Below are positions 37,831-46,735 of a DNA stretch of 64,000 nt, piece by piece. Numbering within the stretch: position 1 is the stretch's first letter; every line of letters starts with the position of its first letter. Under the pieces are notes generated by a model. The model did no database searches, was not told the origin of the DNA, and saw nothing but the letters and a program-made list of their open reading frames with translations. Both the position numbers and the translations under genes were made by a program. Origin of the DNA: Pseudonocardia hierapolitana (GTDB lineage: Bacteria; Actinomycetota; Actinomycetes; Mycobacteriales; Pseudonocardiaceae); NCBI RefSeq assembly GCF_007994075.1, contig NZ_VIWU01000001.1:4712001-4776000 (forward strand), read 5' to 3'.

Positions 37831-38549
37831 ACCTCTTCGCGCAGGTCGTGCAGTGGTTCCTCGACCCCGGCAACTGGTCGGGCACGCGCGGTGTGCCGTC
37901 CCGGCTGGCCGACCACCTCGCGTACACGGTGCAGGCCCTCCTCATCGCCGCCGTGATCGCCGTCCCGCTGGGTGCCTGGATCGGGCACACCAGGCGCGGC
38001 GGGTTCCTCGTCGTCGGTGCGGCCAACGGGCTGCGCGCGCTCCCGGAACTCGGCCTGCTCACGCTGCTGGTGGGCCTCGTCGGGATCGGCCTGCTGCCGT
38101 TGACCATCGCCCTGGTGGTCCTCGCCGTCCCGCCGTTGCTCGCCGGCACGTACGCGGGCGTGCGCAACACCGACCCCGCCGTGATCGACGCCGCGCGGGG
38201 CATGGGCATGCGCGAGCACGAGGTGCTCACCAAGGTCGAACTGCCGATCGCGGTCCCGCTGATCATCGGCGGCCTGCGCACCGCCACCCTGCAGGTGATC
38301 GCCACCGCCACGATCGGTGCCTACATCGGCCTCAGCGGCCTGGGCCGCTTCCTGATCGACGGGCTCGCCCGCAACGACTACACCGAAATGGCCGCGGGCG
38401 CCGTGCTGGTGGCCGCGCTCGCACTGGTCGTCGAAGGGCTGCTCGGCGCGCTACAACGACTGATCGTCTCACCGGGCCTGCGCACCGCGCAGACCCGCAG
38501 AAGGGCACCCCGACAGGCCCCCGTCGTCGCCGGAGGAATCGCATCATGA
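37827..38549 (+). CDS. opuCD: Osmoprotectant ABC transporter permease 2
   Basis: A 240-residue permease. The GTG at VNLFAQVVQWFLDPGNW overlaps the previous stop (GTGA), which decides the start, because the frame stays open far upstream inside the other permease. EAA-loop DAARGMGMREHEVLTKVELPIAVPLIIGG. A basic Arg/Pro-rich tail precedes the stop. It overlaps the binding-protein gene by ATGA. Confidence 0.9.
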   Translation: MNLFAQVVQWFLDPGNWSGTRGVPSRLADHLAYTVQALLIAAVIAVPLGAWIGHTRRGGFLVVGAANGLRALPELGLLTLLVGLVGIGLLPLTIALVVLAVPPLLAGTYAGVRNTDPAVIDAARGMGMREHEVLTKVELPIAVPLIIGGLRTATLQVIATATIGAYIGLSGLGRFLIDGLARNDYTEMAAGAVLVAALALVVEGLLGALQRLIVSPGLRTAQTRRRAPRQAPVVAGGIAS

Positions 38550-39475
38550 AACGCACGCTCGCCGCGCTGACCGGCCTGCTCGCCCTCGGTCTCACCGCCT
38601 GTGGAGGTGGTGGCGACCCGCTTGCCGGTGGCCCGTCCGGCTCACCTGACGCAGGGCCCCCGGCGGCCGCCGACGTCATCAAGGTCGGGTCGGCGAACTT
38701 CACCGAGAGCCGGCTGCTGGCGGAGATCTACGCGCAGGCCTTGGAGGCCAAGGGCGCCAAGGTCGAGCGCTCGTTCGGGATCGGGAGCCGGGAGGTCTAC
38801 TTCCCGGCGCTGCAGGACGGCTCGATCGACCTGATCCCCGAGTACACGGGAAACCTCCTGCAGGAGATCGATCCGCAGGCCACGGCCACCGCGTCCGACC
38901 AGGTGTACCAGGAGCTCACCCAGAAGCTGCCCGACCCGCTGATCGTGCTCGATCAGTCGAAGGCGGAGGACAAGGACGCGGTCGTCGTCACCCAGGAGAC
39001 GGCGCAGCGGTACAACGCCCGTTCGCTCGCCGACCTCGCCCCGCACTGCGGTGAGCTCGTGTTCGGCGGCCCGCCCGAGTTCGCCGAGCGGCCCTACGGC
39101 CTGCCCGGCATCGAGCGGCTCTACGGCTGCACGTTCGCCGACTTCCGCTCGCTCGACGCCGGAGGCCCCCTCACCGTCGCGGCGCTCACCGACGGCACCA
39201 TCCAGGCCGCCGACCTCTTCACCACCGACCCGACCATCGCCGACCGCGGCTGGGTGGTCCTGGAGGACCCGAAGAACAACTTCGCGGCCCAGAACGTCGT
39301 GCCGCTGGTGAACGAGACCAAAGCGAACGACCAGGTGCGCGAGACGCTGAACTCGATCTCGGCCGCGCTCACGACGGACGGCCTGCTCGAGCTCAACCGA
39401 AAGGTCGCCGACGCGGCCACCAACACCGTCGAATCGGTGGCCAAGGAGTGGGTGACGGCCAACAACCTGGGGTGA
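38546..39475 (+). CDS. opuCC: Osmoprotectant ABC transporter substrate-binding lipoprotein
   Basis: A 309-residue lipoprotein with signal MKRTLAALTGLLALGLTAC and a lipobox LTAC, then a Gly/Pro linker and an OpuAC-type binding domain (KVGSANFTESRLLAEIYAQALEAKGAKVERSFGIGSREVYFPALQDGSIDLIPEYTGNLL). The OsmX-type pocket points to quaternary amines such as glycine betaine or choline. It is the last gene of the operon. Confidence 0.92.
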   Translation: MKRTLAALTGLLALGLTACGGGGDPLAGGPSGSPDAGPPAAADVIKVGSANFTESRLLAEIYAQALEAKGAKVERSFGIGSREVYFPALQDGSIDLIPEYTGNLLQEIDPQATATASDQVYQELTQKLPDPLIVLDQSKAEDKDAVVVTQETAQRYNARSLADLAPHCGELVFGGPPEFAERPYGLPGIERLYGCTFADFRSLDAGGPLTVAALTDGTIQAADLFTTDPTIADRGWVVLEDPKNNFAAQNVVPLVNETKANDQVRETLNSISAALTTDGLLELNRKVADAATNTVESVAKEWVTANNLG

Positions 39476-39497
39476 GCCCGTGGCCTGAACCATCCGC

Positions 39498-40421
39498 TCA
39501 GCGGTATCCCGCGGCGTCGGCCGGCTTGCCCGCGTCCTGCACCTCCACCACGTAGCGCCAGGCATCCGGTGCGGAGCCGTCGAGGTCGGTGAAGCCGTAC
39601 TCCTTCGCGAGGCCGCCGCTGGAGACGCTCCGGCCCTGCCAGCGGTCGCGCCGCTCGTCGGCGGCGAGTGCCGCGACCGCGCGGCCGACGAAGCGCGGGG
39701 TCTCGGAGATCGCGAAGTGGGGCTCCTTGACGCACGCGTCGCGCCAGTTCGCCTCGGTCACCCCGTACTCGTGCAGCATGATCTCCGAACGCAGCCAGCC
39801 GGGGGTGATCGCGACGGCGGTGGCGCCGTGCGGGCCCAGCTCGTGCGCCCAGCTGCGCGCGAGCCGGATGGGCGCGATCTTGGCGAGGTCGTAGTAGACG
39901 TTGAGCCGGTAGTGGTCGGCGTTGTACTCGGCGGTGCCGTCGGTGACCTCCACGACGAGCCCGCCTCGCCGCTCGATCAGCAGCGGGAACGCGTAGCGGG
40001 CCGTCACGAGGTGGGTGTCGATCGCGAGGCGCAGGATCCGCAGGCCGTCGGTGAGGGAGTGCTCCCACACCGGCTTGTCCCACTCCGCGAGGTACTCGCC
40101 GCCCCAGATGTCGTTGACCAGCACGTCGAGCCGGCCCTGCTCGGCGGCGATGCGGGCCACCAGCCGCTCGACCTGCACCGGGTCGAGGTGGTCGGTGGGC
40201 ACCGCGATCCCGGTGCCGCCCGCGGCCGTCACGAGGTCGGCGGTGTCCTCGATGGTCTCCGGCCGGTCGTACTCGCTGCGCTTTTCGCGCGTGGTGCGGC
40301 CCGTGACGTACACCGTGGCGCCCGTCGCCCCCAGCTCCACCGCGATGCCCCGGCCCGCTCCTCGCGTCGCACCCGCAACCAGCGCCACCCGCCCCGCGAG
40401 CGGTCGATCCGTTCCTGTCAT
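39498..40421 (-). CDS. SDR family oxidoreductase (DHRS1-like)
   Basis: A 307-residue short-chain dehydrogenase. Cofactor motif GATRGAGRG near residues 17-25, [10 protein letters not shown], a conserved NDIWGG stretch and a catalytic Tyr/Lys in YYDLAKIAP (YxxxK). The insert around [27 protein letters not shown] and the W-G-G-E-Y motif resemble DHRS1-type SDRs. Substrate unknown. It converges with the opuC operon. Confidence 0.86.
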   Translation of the reverse strand: MTGTDRPLAGRVALVAGATRGAGRGIAVELGATGATVYVTGRTTREKRSEYDRPETIEDTADLVTAAGGTGIAVPTDHLDPVQVERLVARIAAEQGRLDVLVNDIWGGEYLAEWDKPVWEHSLTDGLRILRLAIDTHLVTARYAFPLLIERRGGLVVEVTDGTAEYNADHYRLNVYYDLAKIAPIRLARSWAHELGPHGATAVAITPGWLRSEIMLHEYGVTEANWRDACVKEPHFAISETPRFVGRAVAALAADERRDRWQGRSVSSGGLAKEYGFTDLDGSAPDAWRYVVEVQDAGKPADAAGYR

Positions 40422-40458
40422 GGGGCGATCTTCGAGCTCAAACCTGACAGCCAAGGTC

Positions 40459-40476
40459 GGTGTATCAAAGGTGTAT
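40459..40476 (+). promoter_or_regulatory. Direct repeat before vapB
   Basis: GGTGTAT occurs at 40459-40465 and again at 40470-40476, with an 11-bp period that puts both on one DNA face. It ends 9 bases before the vapB ATG and may be part of an autoregulatory operator bound by the VapB ribbon-helix-helix. Confidence 0.4.
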
Positions 40477-40485
40477 GGTTTGTGC

Positions 40486-40713
40486 ATGACCCGGACCAAC
40501 ATCGACATCGATGACGAGCTGGTTGCCGAGGCGATGCGAAAGTATGGCCTCAAGACCAAGAAGGAAGCCGTTGACCTCGCTTTGCGGAGGCTTGTCGGGC
40601 CGCGCCTGTCTCCGGAGTTCTTCGAGAGCATGCGAGGGGCGGGATGGGATGGTGATCTCGAGGAGATGCGGGCGTCCCGAGTGCAGGAGATCGGGGACCC
40701 TGGGTGGAGCTGA
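40486..40713 (+). CDS. vapB: VapB family antitoxin
   Basis: A 75-residue antitoxin. [36 protein letters not shown] is the ribbon-helix-helix DNA-binding fold of the VapB/DUF2191 family; the C-terminal part ([21 protein letters not shown]) would bind the toxin. No strong ribosome binding site. Overlaps the toxin gene by 10 bases. This region has a lower GC content than most of the window, suggesting transfer. Confidence 0.88.
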   Translation: MTRTNIDIDDELVAEAMRKYGLKTKKEAVDLALRRLVGPRLSPEFFESMRGAGWDGDLEEMRASRVQEIGDPGWS

Positions 40714-41111
40714 TCGACACATCCGCGTGGGTCGAGTATCTCCGTGACACGGACTCTCGGGCCTGCAACGAGGTCGACCGGTTGTGGCATGACGACCCGG
40801 GCGCGGTCGCCACCACCGAACCGGTGATCATGGAACTGCTTGCCGGTGCCAACGATGACCGGCTGTTCGAGCGAGTCGAGAAGATGATGAACGGGCTTCA
40901 ACTCCTGTCCGTCGACGCCTCGGTCGACTACCGCGACGCCGCAATCGCCTATCGCGCTGTCCGACGGGGTGGGCGCACGGTCCGCAAGACGATCCACTGC
41001 CTCATCGCCGTGGTCGCGGCGCGTACCGGGGCCACGCTCGTGCACCGCGACCGTGACTTCGACGTGCTCGCCGAGGCCCTACCCGACCTTCGGGTCCGTT
41101 CCCTCGTCTGA
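40704..41111 (+). CDS. vapC: VapC family PIN-domain toxin
   Basis: A 135-residue PIN ribonuclease. D5 (MELIDTSAW), E44 (IMELLAG) and D116/D118 (HRDRDFD) are present. The third usual acid, in the I-D-C-L-I-A motif, is replaced by H98 (TIHCLIA). The toxin may bind metal differently, have low activity, or be inactive. GTG start overlapping vapB. A related toxin fragment lies at 692-787. Confidence 0.88.
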   Translation: MELIDTSAWVEYLRDTDSRACNEVDRLWHDDPGAVATTEPVIMELLAGANDDRLFERVEKMMNGLQLLSVDASVDYRDAAIAYRAVRRGGRTVRKTIHCLIAVVAARTGATLVHRDRDFDVLAEALPDLRVRSLV

Positions 41112-41762
41112 CCGCCGGCACCCGCGCGCGAACCGCAGCGACCGGACGGCGGACCGGGTCACGAGCCCTGCGATCACCACGGTGACGGTGAGGACGACGA
41201 CGGTCGCCGGCTCGACGGCCAGGTGGGGGTTCAGCAGGTTCATCACGAGGGACATGCCCCCGCACCCGGCGACGCCGAGGGCGGCCACGAGGCCGGTCAG
41301 CCCCGTGACCCACCGGGGCAGCGGGCGGCCCCGGAACGTGGCCAGCAGCAGGGCGAGCGCCGCCGCGGCGATCAGCACGGTCAGGACGTCGACCGCGCGG
41401 GCCAGGACGGAGACCGTGGGCGTCGGGGGCACCGACCACCCGTGCCCCGACTTCCAGAGCACATCCCAGATGAGCAGCAGGGCGGGGAACGACAGGAGGA
41501 GCAGCAGGGCCGTGCGTCGTCCCTGCCGAGCGGTGAGCTCCTCCTGCAGCAGCGGGGCCACCTCGCGCACCGAGCCGAATTCGCGGACGGCCGCGGCGGC
41601 GGCACGCTCGGGGTCGAGCCCGCGGTCCCGGTGGTCGGCGACCGCGTCGGCGAGGCCGTCGCGCACCTCGGCGATCATGCTCCGCTTCACGGCGGCGGGC
41701 CCGCGCAGCGCATGGTCGAGCTCGGCGACGTGTGCGCTGACCGGGTCGAACACGGCCGTCAT
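41079..41762 (-). CDS. Membrane protein with permease-prefix domain
   Basis: A 227-residue protein. The first 95 residues are a helical prefix domain (VSAHVAELDHALRGPAAVKRSMIAEVRDGLADAVADHR...FGSVREVAPLLQEEL) commonly paired with PadR regulators; four membrane helices follow. Its start overlaps the PadR stop by ATGA, and its 3' end overlaps vapC by 33 bases tail to tail. It may be a target of the PadR protein. Function unknown. Confidence 0.82.
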   Translation of the reverse strand: MTAVFDPVSAHVAELDHALRGPAAVKRSMIAEVRDGLADAVADHRDRGLDPERAAAAAVREFGSVREVAPLLQEELTARQGRRTALLLLLSFPALLLIWDVLWKSGHGWSVPPTPTVSVLARAVDVLTVLIAAAALALLLATFRGRPLPRWVTGLTGLVAALGVAGCGGMSLVMNLLNPHLAVEPATVVVLTVTVVIAGLVTRSAVRSLRFARGCRRSDEGTDPKVG

Positions 41763-42091
41763 GACGTGCCTGCCGCGGGCCGCAGGACGGCGTCGACCAC
41801 TGCGCTGAACTCGTTCCAGTCGGCGCGCTGGCCGGCGAGGGCGTGGCGGCCGGCCCTGGTGAGCGTGTAGGTGCGGCGTTCGCGCCCGCCCACCGTGCTC
41901 CACGTGCCCGACAGCAGCGCCGCCCGCTCCAGGCGGCGCAGCGCGGGGTAGACGGTGCCGGTGGGCAGGTCGAGCCGGCCGCCGCTGCGGGCCTGCAGCG
42001 CCTCGATGATCGCGTAGCCGTGGCGGGGGCCGTCCTCCAGGACGGCGAGGATCAGCCCGTCGAGGTGGCCGCGGACGGCGTCGGGCTTCAT
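41759..42091 (-). CDS. PadR family transcriptional regulator
   Basis: A 110-residue winged-helix regulator: LDGLILAVLEDGPRHGYAIIEALQARSGGRLDLPTGTVYPALRRLERAALLSGTW is the PadR recognition region, followed by a short C-terminal helix. It is translationally coupled with the membrane-protein gene. It faces the 42191 gene across 99 bases containing an imperfect palindrome, so it probably controls both sides. Confidence 0.9.
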   Translation of the reverse strand: MKPDAVRGHLDGLILAVLEDGPRHGYAIIEALQARSGGRLDLPTGTVYPALRRLERAALLSGTWSTVGGRERRTYTLTRAGRHALAGQRADWNEFSAVVDAVLRPAAGTS

Positions 42092-42155
42092 GTACAGGGA
42101 TCCTACCTATTCGCCGCGGCCACACATCCGGTTCAGCATCAGGGATGTCCCGGAT

Positions 42156-42180
42156 CTATAGGTAGGCAATCTACATATAG
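42156..42180. promoter_or_regulatory. Candidate PadR operator
   Basis: CTATAGGTAG (42156-42165), 5 bases, CTACATATAG (42171-42180): a dyad with 9 of 10 paired positions. A separate half-site CTACCTAT lies at 42103-42110 next to the padR start. The dyad ends 10 bases before the GTG at 42191, so binding would block that promoter. Confidence 0.65.
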
Positions 42181-42190
42181 CGTCCGCCGC

Positions 42191-42616
42191 GTGGACACCC
42201 TTACGCCCCGGACCGCGGCTCCGGCAAGGAGACCGCGGGCCACGCTCTGGACCCTGCGGTTCCTGCTCACCGGGCACCTCGTGGCCGTGCTCGCCCAGCC
42301 GGTGCTCGCCGGCCGCTACCTCACCGGCGACGTCGACGCGATGAAGGCGCACGGCCTCATCGGCTCGCTGATGGCGCTGGTCGCGATGGTCCTGATCGCA
42401 GGTGCCCTCGCGTACGTCGTCGGCGGGCGAGGGCGGCTGTGGGTGCTGCCGGTCATGGTGCTGCTGTTCCTCGCCGAGGGTTTCCAGATCGGGATGGGCT
42501 ACTCCCGGCAGCTGCACCTGCATGTCCCGCTCGGTGTCGCGATCGTGGTCGCCGCCGTGCTGCTCGCCGCATGGGTCTGGACACCGTCGGCCGCGCGCCC
42601 GCGAGGTGCGCGATGA
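42191..42616 (+). CDS. Four-helix membrane protein
   Basis: A 141-residue protein with four hydrophobic segments (residues about 21-41, 53-75, 81-97, 107-127) and a His in GYSRQLHLHVPLG between helices 3 and 4. Its pattern resembles small haem- or quinone-linked membrane proteins but I cannot assign a family. Start GTG, and the stop overlaps the multicopper oxidase by ATGA. Confidence 0.75.
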   Translation: MDTLTPRTAAPARRPRATLWTLRFLLTGHLVAVLAQPVLAGRYLTGDVDAMKAHGLIGSLMALVAMVLIAGALAYVVGGRGRLWVLPVMVLLFLAEGFQIGMGYSRQLHLHVPLGVAIVVAAVLLAAWVWTPSAARPRGAR

Positions 42617-44160
42617 GCTTCTCGCGGCGGGGGTTCCTCGGTCTCCTGGGTGGGGCGGCCGCGCTCGCGGCGCTCCCGGCCTGCGGGTCGGGGGCGACGG
42701 CCGGTTCCACCGGGGAGGTGCTGGCGAGCGCGGTGCCGCTGCCGGAGCCGTTCCGGGTGCCGTTGCCGGTGCCGCCGGTGGCGCGGCCGGTGGGTGTGGA
42801 CGGTGCGGGTGCGCAGGTGTACCGGGTGACCCAGCGGGTGGCCGACGCGGAGATCCTGCCCGGGGTGCGCACGCCGATCCTGGGCTACGACGGGATCTTC
42901 CCCGGACCGACGTTCGACACCCGGCGCGGGCAGCCGGTGGTGGTGCGCCACCGCAACGAACTGCCGGTGCCGACGGTGGTCCACCTCCACGGCGGGCACA
43001 CGCCCGCCGAGCACGACGGGTGGCCCCTGGACCTCGTGCTCCCGGTGGGCGACACGAGCGGCTGGAGCCATCACGGCATGGTCGGCGACCTCGCCGCCGG
43101 TGAGCGGGAGCACCGCTACCCGAACGACCAGCGGGCCGCCACGCTCTGGTACCACGACCACCGGATGGACTTCACGGGACCGGCCGTCTACCGCGGGCTG
43201 GCCGGGTTCCACATCGTGCGCGACGACGTCGAGGACGCGTTGCCGCTGCCCCGCGGCGAGCGGGAGCTGCCGTTGATGATCTGCGACCGGGCGTTCGCCG
43301 CCGACGGTTCCTTCGCCTACCCCGGGCTGGACCAGGGGATGCGGTCGCTGCCGGGAGTGGAGGACGACTGGATGGAGGGCGTGCTCGGCGACGTCGTGCT
43401 GGTCAACGGGGCGCCGTGGCCGGTGCACGAGGTCGACGCCGCGCGGTACCGGCTTCGGCTGCTGAACGCCTCGAACGCCCGCCGCTACCGGCTCGCGCTC
43501 ACGGTGCCCGGCGGGCCCGACGTGCCGTTCGTCCAGATCGGATCGGACGGTGGGCTGCTCGCGGCGCCGGTGGGGCACGAGGCGATCGAGATCGCGCCGG
43601 GGGAGCGGTTCGACGTGGTGGTGGACTTCTCGGTGCTGCCTCCCGGCACCCAGGTGACGATGGTCAACGGCCTGGACGGCGGCCCGGCGGGCCGGGTGAT
43701 GCGGTTCCGGGTGGTGCGCACCGCGCGCGACGACAGCCGGGTGCCGGATCGGCTCGCCGAGGTCGAGCCCCTCACACCGCCTGCCGGTGCGCCGCAGCGC
43801 ACCTTCCGCTTCAGCCGCGGCAAGGTGGGCGACCACAAGGGCTGGACGATCAACGGCACCTCGTTCGACGCGAACACCTCGCTGGCCGACGTTGGGCTGG
43901 GCGAGACCGAGGTGTGGCGCTTCGTCACCGACGTGCACCACCCCGTCCACGTGCACCTGGACCCCTTCCAGGTGCTGCGCCGCGGCGGCGAGGGGCCGAG
44001 CGACTACGACGTGGGCTGGAAGGACACCGTGGACGTGCGCCCGGCCGAGGTCGTCGAGGTGGCCGTCCGGTTCTCCGACCACGCCGGCCGGTTCGTCTTC
44101 CACTGCCACAACCTCGAGCACGAGGACATGGCGATGATGGCGACGATCAGGACGGTGTGA
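42613..44160 (+). CDS. Exported multicopper oxidase (CueO/SpoIIIA-like)
   Basis: A 515-residue oxidase. A twin-arginine signal SRRGFLGLLGGAAALAALPAC ends in a lipobox-like Cys, so it is probably a Tat-exported lipoprotein. Copper motifs are HLHGGH, LWYHDH, HPVHVHLDPF and HCHNLEHEDM (type 1 Cys with trinuclear cluster ligands). It may oxidise Cu(I), Mn(II) or bilirubin-like substrates. Co-translated with the membrane protein before it. Confidence 0.9.
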   Translation: MSFSRRGFLGLLGGAAALAALPACGSGATAGSTGEVLASAVPLPEPFRVPLPVPPVARPVGVDGAGAQVYRVTQRVADAEILPGVRTPILGYDGIFPGPTFDTRRGQPVVVRHRNELPVPTVVHLHGGHTPAEHDGWPLDLVLPVGDTSGWSHHGMVGDLAAGEREHRYPNDQRAATLWYHDHRMDFTGPAVYRGLAGFHIVRDDVEDALPLPRGERELPLMICDRAFAADGSFAYPGLDQGMRSLPGVEDDWMEGVLGDVVLVNGAPWPVHEVDAARYRLRLLNASNARRYRLALTVPGGPDVPFVQIGSDGGLLAAPVGHEAIEIAPGERFDVVVDFSVLPPGTQVTMVNGLDGGPAGRVMRFRVVRTARDDSRVPDRLAEVEPLTPPAGAPQRTFRFSRGKVGDHKGWTINGTSFDANTSLADVGLGETEVWRFVTDVHHPVHVHLDPFQVLRRGGEGPSDYDVGWKDTVDVRPAEVVEVAVRFSDHAGRFVFHCHNLEHEDMAMMATIRTV

Positions 44161-44899
44161 CCGGTCGGCGCCCGGACGCGAGGAACAGCGGCATCGCGAC
44201 GAAGAGCCGATCGCGGTCGGCACGGCGGCGCTGGTCGGCGAGCCATGCGTCGGCCTGTTCTTCGCTCACCGCGCCGGCCCGCACGGCACCGGTGGCCAGC
44301 CGGGTGGCGGTGAAGAGTGCCAGTGCCGGATCGGTGAGGACGGCCGTGTGCACCTCGCAGGAGACGTCGTCGAAGCCGGTGTCCAGCAGCAGGTTGCGGT
44401 ATCGCCGGGCCACCCGCCCGTGCACCATCTCCTCGGCGTTGGCGGTCAGGATCGTCCTGGTGAGCGCAGGGTCGTCGGACTCGACCGCGAAGAGCTCCCA
44501 GTCCTGACCGACGAGGACGATGCGCCCGCCCGGCACGAGCACCCGGCGCGCGTCGGCGCAGGCCTTGTCCGGGTCGTCGAGCGCGTGGTAGAGCTTCTCG
44601 GCCCGGTAGCCGTCGAGGCTCTCGTCGGGGAACGGCAGCCGGTGTGCGTCTCCCACCTCGAACCGGCAGTCCGGGTGGTGCTCGCGGGCGAAGGTGATGG
44701 CCTCCTCGGCGGCGTCGATGCCCACGGCGTCGGCGCCGACGGCCGCGAGCTCGGCGACGGCCGTGCCGGCGCCGCACCCGACGTCCACCACCCGGCTGCC
44801 CGGCCCGGCGTGCAGCAACGAGTAGGACCGTTGCCGCAGGCGCACGGAATCCGGCCGACGGTCGAAGGCGAGCAGGATCTCGAGGAAGGCCTTGTCCAT
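44147..44899 (-). CDS. SAM-dependent methyltransferase
   Basis: A 250-residue class I methyltransferase: SRVVDVGCGAGTAVAELAAVGADAVGIDAAEEAI is the SAM motif, FEVGDAHRLPFPDESLDGYRAEKLYHALDDPDKA follows. Its C-terminus overlaps the multicopper oxidase by 14 bases. It faces the MerR gene, and a 15-bp dyad lies between the starts, so MerR probably controls it. Confidence 0.85.
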   Translation of the reverse strand: MDKAFLEILLAFDRRPDSVRLRQRSYSLLHAGPGSRVVDVGCGAGTAVAELAAVGADAVGIDAAEEAITFAREHHPDCRFEVGDAHRLPFPDESLDGYRAEKLYHALDDPDKACADARRVLVPGGRIVLVGQDWELFAVESDDPALTRTILTANAEEMVHGRVARRYRNLLLDTGFDDVSCEVHTAVLTDPALALFTATRLATGAVRAGAVSEEQADAWLADQRRRADRDRLFVAMPLFLASGRRPVTPS

Positions 44900-44922
44900 G
44901 GACCAGACCCTGCATTTTCATG

Positions 44923-44937
44923 TTGACGTGAAGTCAA
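44923..44937. promoter_or_regulatory. MerR-type dyad
   Basis: TTGAC-GTGAA-GTCAA, 5-bp arms around 5 bases, lies between the divergent methyltransferase (start 44899) and merR (start 44946). The spacing is short, but the sequence is typical of MerR family operators. Confidence 0.6.
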
Positions 44938-44945
44938 GGGACGAG

Positions 44946-45338
44946 ATGACGATCGGCGAGCTGGCCGATCGGTTCGGCCTCGCCACGCACGTCCTGCGGC
45001 ACTGGGAGGCGGTCGGGCTCCTCGCTCCGGCCCGCCGCGTGAACGGGTGGCGCCGCTACGGCCAGGACGTGCTGGCGCGGGTGGCGTTCATCCAGCAGTG
45101 CAAGGAGCTCGGGTTCGGGTTGGAGCAGGTGCGGGCGATGCTGGACGCAGGCGACCCCGCCGCGCGCAAGGAGGTGTTGGCCCGGCACGACGCCGAGCTG
45201 GAACGCCGCATCGCGTCGGCGACCGCGGCCCGGGAGCTGATCGGCCACGGGCTGAGGTGCCCGGCGCCCGACTTCATCGAGTGCCCGAACTTCCGGGCCG
45301 GGCTCGAGGCCCGCATACCGCCTGCCCGCCCGCGGTGA
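44946..45338 (+). CDS. MerR family transcriptional regulator
   Basis: A 130-residue regulator: MTIGELADRFGLATHVLRHWEAVGLLAPARRVNGWRRYGQDVLARVAFIQQCKELGFGLEQVRAML is the MerR winged helix and dimerisation-helix start. The tail has two Cys residues (LRCPAPDFIECPNF). I chose this ATG (AAGGGAC upstream) over TTG 44892, because the longer form would cover the dyad. It overlaps the MocR gene by GTGA. Confidence 0.85.
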   Translation: MTIGELADRFGLATHVLRHWEAVGLLAPARRVNGWRRYGQDVLARVAFIQQCKELGFGLEQVRAMLDAGDPAARKEVLARHDAELERRIASATAARELIGHGLRCPAPDFIECPNFRAGLEARIPPARPR

Positions 45339-46735
45339 CCGCGGGGTACGTCCGCGGACTCGACCTGCACCTGGACGTCGGGGAGGGCAGGGGGCGCGGG
45401 CGCGCGCTGGAGGCGGCCCTGCGCGACGCGGTGCGGTCCGGACGCCTCACCCCCGGCACCCGGCTGCCGGGCACGCGCAGCCTCGCGGCCGATCTCGGAC
45501 TGTCCCGCGGGACCGTCGTGCAGGCCTTCGGCCAGCTCGTCGCGGAGGGATGGCTCGTCGGCGTGGCGGGCTCCGGCACGGTGGTCGGTGCGATCCCGGC
45601 CCGTTCCGACCCGCCCGAGCCCGACCGTCGACCAGCACCGGACGGCACCCCTCGCGGAATCGACCTGCGCCCGGGGCGGCCCGATCTCAGCGCCTTCCCC
45701 CGCACGGCGTGGGCGAGCGCCGTCCGGCGGGCGCTCACGGGGAGCGCCGCGCTGCTGGACTACGTCGAGCCGGCCGGCCTCCCGGTGCTGCGTGCCGCCG
45801 TCGCCGAGCACGTCGCACGCACGCGCGGGGTGCGGGCGACCCCGGACGCGGTCGTCGTGACGGCCGGGTTCACGCAGGCCCTCGCGCTGCTGGCGCGGGT
45901 CGTGCACCGGCTCGGGATCAGGCGGGCCGGGGTCGAGGACCCGAGCTTCGCCCGCCACCGGAACGTGCTCACCGCCGCCGGGGCGGCCCTGGTGCCGCTG
46001 CCCGTGGACGGTGCCGGCGCCGACCCGGCCGCGCTGCCGGAGGCGCCTGCGCTCGCGCTGCTCACGCCCGCCCACCAGCACCCGTACGGCGTGGTGCTGG
46101 CACCGGCCCGGCGCTCCGCGGTCGTCGAGTGGGCCAGGCGCTGCGACGGGTTCGTCGTGGAGGACGACTACGACGGCGAGTTCCGCTACGACCGCCAGCC
46201 CGTGGGCGCGATGCAGCCGCTCGATCCCGACCGAGTGGTGTTCGCCGGCAGCGTGAGCAAGACCCTCGCGCCGGGCATGCGCATCGGTTGGCTCGTGGTT
46301 CCGCGGGCGCTGCGGGGCCCTCTGGATGTCGAGATGACGGCGTTCGGGGCGGGGGTCCCGGCCGTCGACCAGCTCGCCCTCGCCGACCTGCTCTCGCGCG
46401 GCGCGTACGACCGGCACGTGCGGCGGATGCGGCTGGCCTACCGGGCGCGCCGGCAGGAGCTGGGCACCCGGCTCGCGGAGATCGGCGCGCCGCCGCCTGC
46501 AGGTGTGGCGGCCGGGCTGCACGCCCTGATCCCGCTCGAATCGGCGGAGCAGGAACGGCGGATCGTGGCGGCCGCCGGGCGCGCCGGCGTGCGGCTGCAC
46601 GGGTTGCACACCGGCGACTACTGGCACCGGTCGACCCCCGACCGGCCCGGCGCGCTCGTGATCGGCTACGCGACGCCCCCGGACCACGCGTGGCGAACGG
46701 CGCTGGAGGCCCTCACCGAGCTGCTGCTCCGGTGA
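45335..46735 (+). CDS. MocR/PdxR-type regulator with aminotransferase domain
   Basis: A 466-residue fusion of a GntR winged helix (residues about 15-80: LEAALRDAVRSGRLTPGTRLPGTRSLAADLGLSRGTVVQAFGQLVAEGWL) and a fold-type I aminotransferase. The PLP-binding Lys is in GSVSKTLAPGMRIGW. Such proteins sense PLP or amino compounds rather than catalyse transamination. GTG start overlaps merR. No PLP-synthesis or GABA genes lie next to it. Confidence 0.88.
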   Translation: MTAGYVRGLDLHLDVGEGRGRGRALEAALRDAVRSGRLTPGTRLPGTRSLAADLGLSRGTVVQAFGQLVAEGWLVGVAGSGTVVGAIPARSDPPEPDRRPAPDGTPRGIDLRPGRPDLSAFPRTAWASAVRRALTGSAALLDYVEPAGLPVLRAAVAEHVARTRGVRATPDAVVVTAGFTQALALLARVVHRLGIRRAGVEDPSFARHRNVLTAAGAALVPLPVDGAGADPAALPEAPALALLTPAHQHPYGVVLAPARRSAVVEWARRCDGFVVEDDYDGEFRYDRQPVGAMQPLDPDRVVFAGSVSKTLAPGMRIGWLVVPRALRGPLDVEMTAFGAGVPAVDQLALADLLSRGAYDRHVRRMRLAYRARRQELGTRLAEIGAPPPAGVAAGLHALIPLESAEQERRIVAAAGRAGVRLHGLHTGDYWHRSTPDRPGALVIGYATPPDHAWRTALEALTELLLR

